Assembly: GCA_016859345.1 (NCBI GenBank)
Contig: CM029121.1
Location: 1,560,329 to 1,624,328 of the forward strand
Origin: Istiophorus platypterus
Taxonomy: Eukaryota > Chordata > Actinopteri > Istiophoriformes > Istiophoridae
DNA length: 64,000 nt
Direction of reading: 5' to 3'
The notes beneath the pieces are model-generated. The model was not told where the DNA came from. It made no database searches and saw only the letters and a program-made list of their open reading frames with translations. Shown here piece after piece: positions 13,301-24,500 of the stretch. A program made the translations under genes and the position numbers. How positions within the stretch are numbered: the stretch's first letter is position 1; the number at the start of each line of letters is the position of its first letter.

Positions 13301-16300
13301 CAGCTTGGGAGACTGGGGCTTCGCTGAAACCACTGCACGTGCATGCACACACATAGGAGCAAATTAAGGCAAACAGCTATGAAGGAATACGTCAAAGTCA
13401 ACAGTGAGTAAAAGTGTTCTCTTTGTAACACTAGTTCATCTATATAAAAAGGACAAAAACATAGAATTAGAATTGCTAAGTGCGAAATGGAGTAGAGTAG
13501 AATTAATATAGACTAGACTTTTTTCAAACACTTTTCAGATTATTTAAAACCAGATATATTAGTAACTTATTCTAATAGTGATTCAGGTGTTACTAATTAA
13601 ATTCATTTCAACAGCCTCACCAAACAACTTTGTTAAAATTCATAGAGAGGATACCATCCAATAGTAATCAGCTTTCAATCAGAATGGACGATCCTGATTT
13701 TTGGTTCTGGCGGCATCAGCGTCACCGGTGTAGTATAATATATTATAGTGTACCATTTTGGCAGTGGGTATACAAGAAATCAACATACTTGATATTTTTG
13801 TACTAACAGGGCATTATTTAATTCTTAATTGGCCAAAAATCATTGTAACTAAAATTTTCAAATGCCACTCCCATTTACACTTAACAACAAGACAGTGTAT
13901 TTGTTTTTTGTATGTTTTTGTTTTTTTTTCTGAGGTGTTCCTGGAGCTGTTCACTAAAATGCACAATTATCTTCATTTCCTTTGTGTACTCTGTTGTGGG
14001 AGAATAGTGTCCATAAAAAGTTTTAGGTTTTTACAGTATACTTATTGACCGTTTTAAGTAGACCTCATATAGCCCCTAATCCGACGTGAATACACTACAT
14101 ACTCTAAATTTATGTTCTATGGATTTGGGATTCAATTTGTGTGTTTTTGGCAAGGTGAGCAGAATAAGAAACATAATCATTGCCCTCTAGTGGAAGAAAG
14201 AAATATATCTGTGGTTTGACTTTCATTTTTTTTTTCATGAGACTGGGGTCCAGGACCAATAATTATATGGATACAATGAGGCCTTACTGTAAAACAAAAA
14301 TTACCATCCAAGGAACCAGTGTAATGACACTGGAAAGCAGTCTTCACTGCAGGCATGGTAGAATACTCCAGGACTTTTCAAGGACTTTCAATACCTTTAT
14401 TAGTGTGCTTCAACAGCTTAAAAAGCTCTATTTCTTCCTCGTTTGTTTATGCTGTGAATACTTTTCCCCACCAGTTTGACTATAACTATCTTCATGGAAC
14501 AAGTTGTAGAACTACTAAGTCACAGTAAACTCATGTACATTGAAACATTGACGAAACATTCAGCATCCTCATGGCTAGGAATTCTTGTTGGCATACTAAG
14601 AATCTGTTTACATCATGTGTCAATCATATGAAAGCCTGTTCTTTTGTCTTGAATTACTGCTGGATTGCAAACACACAGCCCAGTGGCATTCCTGAGTGTG
14701 CGTCTGATCAGGACAAGTACTTGAATGAACTTGACAAAGACAAAGGCTTCTGTCTGTACTTCTCCCTATCATAATGAGATATGAGCAGATCTGTTTTGGC
14801 CAAGACAAATTGACAATCTCCAAACTCAAACATCTAGCAAAAGAAAAAATGACTCATTCGCGGCCCTCAGAAGAGGAGAAGGAAGTGACACACAGGGGTG
14901 GAAACATGCCAGAAATGGAAGAATCGAAAGTAAGTTTCCAAAGATTGAGCAGAGGCAGAGGAGTTTAGAGTGGGTAGATAGTCACTGAGAGCAGATCAGT
15001 AGCATGGTAAATGACAGTGAAGGTCACTGAGGGGTTCCAACTCAAATGTAATTGAGTAAAATAAGACTGTTAGTACAGAAGTAGAAGAAAGGAAGAAGAA
15101 ATCTCCAAAATCTACAGTACTTAAGTATACAATGACTTGATTGAAATTAAAGTGAAATTTTGTTTATATGCATTTTCACAGATTTGTCCATAACGATTAT
15201 GATAACATCATACTCATCAAAGTATCTGCTGAATGTTTAGGATACCAGCTACATACATTATAGGCACAAACATTGTGGGCAGTCTATGGGGGGGCAACAA
15301 GTATTTTAAAGTTGTGGTTGAAATTATTGGCAACCCTGAATTTTAGGTACAGAATTTAGAATATCTGCAGAAATAAATGCAAATTAACCAATTTTGTATT
15401 ATTAGAATATTTAATAAAATTTTCCAAAGTTACTAAAGAACAATAAAAAAAGCTTTCATATATTGAATGAAAAACACAAACATACAATGTATGCTTGACA
15501 AACTTATTGGGACCTTTTGATTAATTCAAATTAGTTCCTCACACAAAATACAAATGAAACTCACCTGTGTTTAATTTTCAGTGTTCACATGACTATAATT
15601 AAGCAATGGATGATGGTTTTACTGCATCGAAAGTGGCTGAATGCTTCCATGTTTTTTTTTTCAACAGTGAAGACAAGAGAGCATCAGAAATGCCATTATC
15701 AAAAAACATTACAATTCCAAAGGCTACAAGGCAATTGCAAAAGATCTTGAAAACACCGTTTCAACAGTTTGTAATGTCAACAAGAGGTTTGCCAGTCAAA
15801 AAAGCATTCAGATGTTTCCAGGACCTGAAGCTAAGAGGAATCTCGATAAGAGAACTCTGTAAAGGCTGTAAAGGCACCAAAGTCGAGCTGCCTGTGTACC
15901 AAAGCTTCAGTTTGTTTATATGCAATGAAATGAAGCCCATGAGGAAAAGAACACGCTATGTACAGTAGAACAGGGTGCAGGTTCTACCAGGCTGTGGGGC
16001 TACTCCGCTTCCTCTGGAACTTGAGGAATTGAATGTATCAAAGTAAGGATGAAATCAGAAGGTTACCAAGGAATTTTAGAGTGAAATGTGTTACCCAGTG
16101 TCAGAAAACTAGGTTTGAGGTGAAGGTCTCTGGTGTTTCAGCAGGACAACGACCCAAAGCAAACATCAAGTAGCACAAAAGGCTGGTTGAAAGGGAAACG
16201 TTGGACTGTTTTAAACTAGCCAGAAATTAGTCCTGACCTAAATCCCATTGATCACATTTGGAGAGAGCTGAAATCTGCCATTGGTAAAGGACTCCTTCAA

Positions 16301-16801
16301 ACTTTAAAAAGCTTGGACACATAGCAATGGAAGACTGGCAGAAACCACCAGCAGATAGGGGCCCCAATCATTTCAACCCTGGTTGTATTGTATCCAATCT
16401 CCTGCTCAGTTATCAAGATTTTATCAAATATAGTTAAGCATACATGAGTTTTTCTTATAAGACTCACATTTAATGCCTTTGTTAATCTGTGATATGAAAC
16501 AACAGATTTGCACATGGTCAGAGAAAAAAGAAATGTGCATCCCAGCCATAGTTCGGTTATAAAAGCCTATTACATCATGGAGCATCTCTCCTGCCTCGCT
16601 GCTGACAGTGCTTTCAGCTCAAGAGTCAACCACACTGGAGGGCAAGGAGGTTGTTGCAGCATCTGGCTCTGAGGCTAAAGGGAATTGCAGAGTCAGGTGG
16701 TAGAACTCTGGATTCATCATTATTAGAAAAACTATTCAAATACAAGTAGCGAGGTACTGATCCAGTTTTAATGTAAAAACACTGATTGTAGCTGCTTTAA
16801 T

Positions 16802-16853
<52 letters not shown>

Positions 16854-18233
16854 TTTTTTTTTTATTTATTTATTTTTTTTTCCTCCTTTCTTTTTTTATG
16901 CACAGAGGGAGCTGCAGAATTCACATGAACCGTAAGGTTACAAACTGTATGTAGATTGTTATATATATATATATATATATATATATCTTGCTTTTTTTCT
17001 CTCATTTTCTTATCCATTATCTTATATTATTATTTTTTACTTTACCTTTATTCTATGTTTATATCTCGTGTCTCTATATATATTACTTTTGATGTATCTG
17101 ATATTCTCACAATTTTAAAAAAAAGTATTGCAAAAATCTCTTAACACAGCTACAACACGTAAAAAGAGCAACAGGGCAAGAGACACTAGCAGTAGTCGAG
17201 AAGCCAAGAATTTATCCAGACTAACTAAACCACTTTATTTGTAGCCAATTAGACAGCGTGCAGCAATGGGGGGGGGGGGCTCTCTGAGCTGCATGGCCCA
17301 ATGATATGTAGTCTTAGCCTTTTAGTCTGTTTGAACCCACATGAGCATCCTGGGTCTTACATTTTTTTGGACATGCAGGTCAGTTCAGACTGTTGTCTTG
17401 TTTTCACTGGTCTAGGTTAATGAAAAAATTAAGAGAAAGAAATCAGAAATACATAATCCAACTCAGGCATCATGGCTTTCAGTGGAAATATAACTGAGTC
17501 TTTTAAACATTGACAGGTGGGGTTTATAGCACAACACAGTGGATGCCTCAGGTCACACGAGAATAATCAACAGTCAAAATACATCATACACAAATGAACA
17601 TTTACCTGACACAGTCTACTTTGAGTCTGATTTGTCCTAATGTCTATCCCTTTTACAAATACTATAAATCTGCTATACATCCTGTCTGAGCAAGGTCTGA
17701 ACAGCAGTTCAAGTCCAGCTTCTGTTGGAGATTAAAATTAATATAATGGCCTTCTGACCATCAGTAATAACTGTGAAACTGACAAGCACAATATAGATTG
17801 TGTGGTGTCAGGTTGACCCTTTGTTTTCAAAGGAGGGAAGTGGCTATGAAAAAAATAGGTTTAATGAATTGGTGTATCATACTGAGAGGATATTTTAATG
17901 TTATGATGGAAGGACAAATATGCCCAGGGGACATCATGATGCCTTGTGTCGAAATAGCGAGATAAAGAAAGGAGAAGCACTTAATAGAAACTCAACAGAA
18001 TGTTTTTACTCATCTACACATAGAAAGGTTAACACTGTAGTTTAAGCAAATTTTCCTTTGTGTCCTCATTTTAGAAAGACAGACAGACAGACAGATATTT
18101 TACTGTCATTGCACATCAAAGCATGTGTCTTGCCACTATTTACAGTGTATTCCTATTAATTACCTTTCAAGATCAACTGAGACTTTTCAGTGGTCTGGGC
18201 ACTGGCGGGTCTGCTCACGCTGGCAGCTGCCAT
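10358..18233 (-). CDS. wwp2: WWP2, NEDD4-family HECT E3 ubiquitin ligase, N-terminal part only
   Basis: Four coding exons, 3' end off the left edge: 18233-18164, 13332-13176, 12614-12493 and 10495-10358. All have AG acceptors and GT donors, and phases agree (1, 2, 1, 1). The product starts MAAASVSRP. It then has EKSQLILK, a VVSAKPQSPK strand, SYVEV-like SSFVEVTADGL, SETKKTGKR, QSHLDLKLWSCHTLRKELLG and VLQTENKG..GGELNVCLDG. This is the C2 domain (about residues 15-120) and the following linker of WWP2. The close relatives WWP1 and ITCH fit less well; the GGEL..FLDG..VDLG region is WWP2-like. WWP2 is a cytoplasmic ligase whose C2 domain binds membranes and, in the family, folds back on the HECT domain. 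The WW and HECT exons are outside the window. The exon at 18164-18245 begins with 12 nt of 5' UTR after its acceptor. Confidence 0.93.
10496..12492 (-). other. wwp2: wwp2 intron with no recognisable gene
   Basis: Between two wwp2 coding exons. About 11950-12200 has a block resembling a dispersed fish repeat (GACAGATGCTTTTTAATCAA, then ACACAAGCAAGGATCTAGTC). Otherwise I see only AT-rich single-copy-looking sequence and short chance open frames. Confidence 0.6.
15306..16390 (+). mobile_element. Tc1-type transposon relic with broken transposase
   Basis: The left end reads GGTTGAAATTATTGGCAACC and the right end, reversed, GGTTGAAATGATTGGGGCCC: imperfect terminal inverted repeats. The interior from about 15605 keeps pieces of a Tc1 transposase. 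These include an N-terminal helix-turn-helix-like stretch at 15690-15850 and, near 16141-16160, a 'cagcaggacaacgacccaaa' block encoding the QQDNDPK motif around the second catalytic Asp of the DDE domain. Near 16230 it reads a 'cctaaatcccattga' block, the usual LNPI(D/E) stretch. Stops and indels make it non-autonomous. Confidence 0.75.
16807..16986. repeat. Two (TA)n tracts with a poly-T stretch between
   Basis: (TA)n at 16807-16841 and again at 16959-16986, with a T-rich segment from 16842 to about 16895 after the first. Confidence 0.9.
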
Positions 18234-19462
18234 GACATCACAGCTCTGAAACAACCACAAATACACACAATATTACAACCTACCATCACCTTATAAAAAA
18301 TAAGGTGTATGACAAGTATATCTAACAACATGCACAGATACATAAAAATACCAGAGATTTGTTCCCCTCATCAGGCTCAGTGAAAGTCAAGACTTTCATC
18401 AGACCCCATCAACATCACCTTGAGCAAAGTCAGAGATTTAGTCTGCTGGATTTGATGCAAAGAGAGCTGCATACAAAATTAAACTACACAGCAAAACTGA
18501 ACTCTAGTCTGAGGCAAGTGTTTATACTGATCTTTATGCATCAAGGGTTTCGGTGGGGATCCTCATCTTGTTATCAGTGTAACGGATCTCGCTGCAGCAC
18601 CAAGGTGACTGCTGTTGGGATCTCAGCCTGAGACGCGACAAAACCCGCTGGTGCATGGCCAGATGTGACCTAATCATAATCACGGCGAAAAATTAGGTAT
18701 TGTATTAACCAAACGGAAGCCTGAGGTCTGTCTCTGGGCTGCAGGTAGAGATGAACGCTATCACAACAGAAGCGCACAGCATCTCCCGTCAACCTTTGAA
18801 TCAAGCGACCACACAGCGTTAGTTAGATCCGCTGGTCAGGGGATCAAGGCTACACTTCGCATAAACTAATAAAGCTTTGACTGGCACCCTGCGGCACAGA
18901 TTCTTCTGCCGCCGTATTTAAATACCCTTGGTCGCTGCACACAAAACACAAACACGGAAGATAATCAAGGTATTTGTGTGCATCACTGTCAAGCCACGCT
19001 AAGACAGCGGTAACACTTCCGGTCATATTTTCCAAACTAAACGCAAGTCAACTGGAATAACTAGCTATGTCACAAAATGTTATGACTAGTACAGTGCACA
19101 TAGATGAAGCCACACACTGAAATAGTGGTGAGTTGATGCTGACAGGAAATATTACGGAGCGGCACTCTACAGTGTTTAATACGATGCTTGTTTAGCGGTG
19201 GCCGTTTCTTTGCCTTTGTTTTGAAGGTGAAGTCGCTACATTTTCCGTCCGCTGTAGCTAACTGCTCTACCTTGATCTAAAAGAAGCTAACTGTTAGCGA
19301 GCAAGCTTCGTAGTGGGATCTCGTAAAGGACATGCCCCTAAAGCCTATTCTAACCCCCTGATAAGAGGTGAAGCTACACTAATAGTTCCATGGTTTATAT
19401 CAGAACAGGTTATATCCATTGACACACTAACACGTTGCGTCTAAATGTAATCTTTCTCATAC
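18234..19462 (-). other. wwp2: wwp2 intron 1 (5' UTR intron)
   Basis: Between the non-coding first exon and the ATG exon; the ATG exon itself begins at 18245. Some CpG-richer sequence lies at 18540-18620. No other gene is supported. Confidence 0.55.
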
Positions 19463-19545
19463 CTTTTTCAGCTGTGCTCCGCCGCTGTCGCTAACGAACT
19501 TTCATTTCCGTCTCAGTGACAAAATCACGTGACGCGAGGTACGTT
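19463..19545 (-). promoter_or_regulatory. wwp2: wwp2 non-coding first exon and core promoter
   Basis: On the minus strand a clean donor (AAAAAG then gtatga) ends an exon at 19463. The exon is GC-rich and has no ATG in a good frame, and the next acceptor joins it to the ATG exon at 18245. Just upstream is a TCACGTGAC element (E-box, 19525-19533), and there is no TATA box. The transcription start is inferred, not seen, at about 19500-19520. Confidence 0.55.
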
Positions 19546-21583
19546 TTTTTTTCATTGCACAAAGCATTGTGGGTCATAAATAACGTCGGTAAACCTTCTC
19601 ACTTTATTATTGTTCTATTTAAACACAACAACAACAAATAATGAGGCTTTATTTTCTCAAAAACGTTGCACATAATTTTACAACAAAAACGATTACAACA
19701 TTATCAAGCAAATATTAAAGCAAGGAATTAAATATAGAATGAATGAATATCAAAATAGGAAATTAAAGTAGAACCCAGATAGAGTAGTGATGACCTAAAC
19801 TCAGATTCATTGATTTTGCTCTATTATCACCTTATAAAGGTGTTGCCCTCTTACACATCCAGCAGACATAGAGCAACATTAGCATTCATTCCCTGAAGTT
19901 GCGTTTTTTTGTCTACTTACGGCTCCATTTTGTTCTCCATCTCATGAGAGAAATATCAGTGCTCCTCTTTGTTCACCAGCTAGTTCCTTACTTTGCCTGT
20001 CTACCATTTGGTAGCGGGTGGGTCATGAGTTTATCAGAGTTTGGTACTGGAAACAGCTCCCTGCTACACCTGGAAATGGCCTTGAAAGAGCAGATTTTCC
20101 AAACCGGGAAAAAGATGGTTACGTGGTTCATGTCCAATTGTGAACCACATTAGTCAATGACAAAGTCATTGACTCCTTTAACAACTGAGATAGGCTTACT
20201 TTAAACTGTTCTTCTGGAATTTGTTATACAAAAACAAGACTAAGAATGATGTTGTCCGCATTGCAGTTTAATATAATAGGCTGATGGAAAATGGGTAGTT
20301 AAGCAGATTCTATGATGTTTTTTATGTATGGAGAACTCTTCTACTTCTCATTGGACTTAGCCAGAAGCAAAGTTGTCTCCTCTGATTTAAAACCTGTGTA
20401 ATGCTTTGTCCTTCTCCTTCTTCTTACACCTGAAGCTTTCATCTCTTTACCTGGAAGCCCCTGAAAACACAATATATATATGATTTCTCTTCTAAAGCTA
20501 ATTTGGATTTTAAAATGAGACTGTCCACCCCAGAAAAACAACAGAATTGGTAGTTTGTTCGAATGTCTATAACAACCTGCTTTCACCTGACATTGTTATG
20601 TTGGTCATAAAGAACAAGTAGGACTGGATGTTTTGGTCAATTAAGACTGTGACTTTGACAACACCCTCTTTGAATCTTGTCCCTTGCCAAAGGTTAACCT
20701 TGTTTTTTTTTTTTTAGCCATGACTACAATTGTTCCTTAACCATGAACAAGTAAACCTAACCTTAACCATAGAAGCTGCAGAACAGTCCTTTAATGGCAC
20801 TGATAAAGCACGGATATTGTCCTCCTGTTGATAGTGGCTGATAGAAAATGAAAATATGGTAGAGGAATTATGAAACCAGACATTAAGGCCTATACAAGCT
20901 TTACTTGGCCATTAGACATAATTTAAATCACTCCATACTTGGACTGATTGAACCATTACATAGAATCATTCCCTGTATTTCCTGATTGGACTGTTTCCAT
21001 GTAACTCACGGTAAACTCAATCAAACTAGGGCCTCTTAAACACATGTTGGCACAGTAGTGTGCAAGCAGCAACTTAATCTTCTGAGCAAATGACTCACAT
21101 CAGTATAACGGTAATGATCACGGAGACCTTTACTGACTAATACATTGTCTGAGATTGCAGCAGCCTTCCATGGCTTACCATTTCCTGTTAGTCATTCAAC
21201 AACAATTAGATGTAAAAATTTGGACTAAAAACCACAAAATCAGATGTTGATTGCATTTCATTTGTCAAATTTTCTTTAGATGCAGAAGTATAGTAGCATG
21301 ATATGCTCTTGGTCTACTCCTAAATACAGTACAATACTTGAATGTCATTAAATAGAGCGCATAACTCTACCAAGGCAAAATATTGATGAAAATGTCTTGA
21401 TCTTCACCAAAATTTAATCACTTCTTAACTGGACATTACCCTGTCCCTCCACCAAGTGTGGTGCAAAAAACTGGTTCAGTACGTTTGCATAATCCTGCTG
21501 ACAAATACTCAAACAGGCACGGGCAAAAAAATAATCTCCTCAGTGGAGGTGATGACAGATTTATTTTATATATTTCTCCATGA
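19546..21583. other. Intergenic: wwp2 promoter to the dgat1-like 3' end
   Basis: AT-rich sequence with no coding signal I can support. Open frames such as 19899-20153 on plus and 20341-20586 on minus lack recognisable motifs and splice partners. It should include the 3' UTR of the dgat1-like gene at its right end. Confidence 0.55.
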
Positions 21584-24500
21584 TCACTGAGGCTGTAGGC
21601 AAACTCTGCTTGGAGAACGGTGGTCCGATATCAGTGGCGAGGATGATGCCTGATGAAGATGATGGAAGCTGATGTAATGGTCATGAGAGTAGGGGATCAC
21701 AGCCAGAGGCAGGCCCAGCAGAAGGCACAGCCACACTAAACCGTTGCCATAGCTTCCCTGGAAATAGTCTCTGAGGAATATTGCAATCAAGAGCTAGAAA
21801 GAGAAGACACAGTGAGAGCTTTAGAAAAAATGCAGTCAGTTTTAAAATACACAGAATGTCCTCCTGCCTGACTTTAAGTAATGTTATGTGTGGAAGGTCA
21901 TACTTGTTTTTCCTTTGTGCATTAGACTTTGTTCGTCATAATCATAAAATGATAACAGATCTACAACAGGGAAACGACCAGTCAGATGATTAGACAGGTT
22001 ATAACAAACCAACAGTTTTGCCAGTTTAGCTAGCACTTTATTAGGGGTTAAAAATGAAAGTGAGAACGTCCATAATGGTAATAATCCGTCATTGTACAGG
22101 AATAATTGAGTACATACGCTAGAACAAGTATGGCAGGTCCAAAGTTAAACAGGAAGTTGGTCTTAAAACTGTGGTGGATGTTTAGACGTACAGTTTGAGT
22201 TATAATTTCACTGTTTGCCTTCCTTTTATATCCTTATATCCTTATGACTGTGTGACTACTTGTGTTTCTTGCTCCTTTGGAACTTTTTTTTTGTTCCCAT
22301 GTTCCCAGATCTCAGTCACTGCTTTGGTGATTACAATGGTATCATCACCAGTAGAACAGATGCCTTGAGTTACGGAAATACATCCAAAGTTGTAGAATTC
22401 TTTTAAAAATACAATGTAAAATGTAAAATACAATGAAATACAATGTAATAATCTCACCTCAAACACCATCACTAGAAAGATTGACAGATGAAAGTTATGC
22501 AGAGGCAGTGCGATCGTATACTGTATAGTAGAGGGGAAAAAAACATTACTAAAATTTATTGTTCTGTCATACTCTTCTTAGGCTGATATGATGAAACGTG
22601 ATACAGTTTGATTGTTACAAATTTATCACAATTGATTAGTACACTGATTTGTCACTTAATATGAGTTGGTTCTAATAACATTTATATTCTATATTTATAA
22701 ATAAAAATTCTTCTAAAGATATCTGACCCTCCACCTCTGTTGTGTCGAAGTATTTTAATTAAAAGTGTCTCATAAGATTTTTTCTGAAAACTTTTGTAGC
22801 AGGAGAAAAGTTCAAACTCTTTCCTTTTAGAGGTCCAAGAATAATAGTGATGCTCAGCAAATCTGTCTTAAAATAATACTGGAGTGAACCTATGTGCATT
22901 TAAAAAGTTCATAGTTCCTTAAACTGCTCCTCCTGCACAACCTGGCCATGAAGAGAGCTCCTCCTTAAACATTTCCAAAGCTTGTGATGGGGGACAAAAT
23001 CCACAGACCATGTCCTATGCAGAAAGGCTTTAAAAGGTCAACTGAAGCTGGTCTGATGCTTCAATAGGCAGTTTATTGCAGTTCAGCAAATAAAAATAGG
23101 GAATTTGGTACTAAACTCCAACTAGAATATACCTACTGGATTTGACTAATTCAAACTGCTCAAGCCTAATATTAGCTTCATCTGACCTCTGGCTGTGTGG
23201 ATGAACTCTTCACGGGGAGTTTAGAGAGGAGGAATGTTCTCAAAAAAAAAAAAATGTGAGTAATATGAGAAATATTTTTAGATACACCTGAAAAATGTGA
23301 ACTTATCCTTTCAATCTGCGTGCTGAAAACACATGATATATTATGATTCTATAGGAAATGTGTTGGTAAAAAATTTCCGATTTACAAGTCCAGCAGACTC
23401 AGAGCAATATTAACAATACATCCTGATGGTCGTAATTCCAGTATTCATTCTTCTGTTATCTCTGGTTTTATCTTCATTAGCTCGTGAGAAAAAATCTGGA
23501 CCTAACTCTGCAGTTCATGGGAACTAGTTTGATAGTCCCTCATCAGCACACTTTAGCTATCAAATAAATGTTCACAAGAATGACTAAAGTTTGCTTTATT
23601 TGTTATCAGTCCTATACCTCACAAAAGGCTGCCGACATCAGGAAGACCAGTAGTTTTGCTCGTGATGGTGGCACATTCTTTTCCACTACTTGTGTGTAAA
23701 CATGTCTTTACAGGAATGAGAGTCAGCAGCAAAGACATATGAGAGGGGAGAGCAGAAGGTGAATTATCTAGGATTCATGTCATTTTAGTAAAAACTGAGG
23801 TCAATGAGTTTCATGGTGTCAGAATGAAGTACCTGTGGCACCATTTCTGAAAGGGAATATTCCAATTTTTCCAGAAATTGATCAGAGTTGTTGCATTCCT
23901 GTAAATGAAAGATGAATCTCCATGAGCCTGTGATTCTGCACAAGTAACAACACGATGTATAGAAAGCAATTTGTGCAACTGACCACCAGTCTCCGTAAAA
24001 ATGCCTGTCACCAAAGCATAGCAGCTCTGCACAGAAGTACAGGTAGGAGTGATTCATGAAGAAGAAGAGGAGCCAAAGGAAATGTGTTGGTGCCTGAGAG
24101 ATGTACCAATACACAGCACATTTAACAGCAATCTCCTGATCACTTTACCCAAGATAGTATACAAACTTTCAACTCATAATTATCGTACACTGACATATTA
24201 CATTGCGATTGGCTAAGTGTTTCATAGTTCTGGAAAATCCAAACTACAATGTAATGTTAAAAAAAATGAAAATCACCCACCACCAGTCCCATCGGGTGCT
24301 CCATTCTCATGATATCCATACTCTATGAATATGAATTAAAAAAAAAAGGTTCCTTGGATGTGGAAGTATTCTTTTTTCTAATATTCTCCATTATTAGGAG
24401 GACTGTGTTTAACTCACAGAGTTTTCTGATCTCCGGAAGATGGGCTCAATCCACTGAGGCGAAAAAAACAAAGAAAGAAACCAGTTATATTGCAGAAATA

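Larger units (their letters stand above)
13333..18163 (-). other. wwp2: First coding-region intron of wwp2
   Basis: Lies between the ATG exon and the second coding exon. It contains one Tc1-type relic (15306-16390), two (TA)n repeats near 16.8-17.0 kb, a T-rich tract around 16840-16900 and a ten-base G run near 17268. No exon was found in the remaining sequence. Confidence 0.6.
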
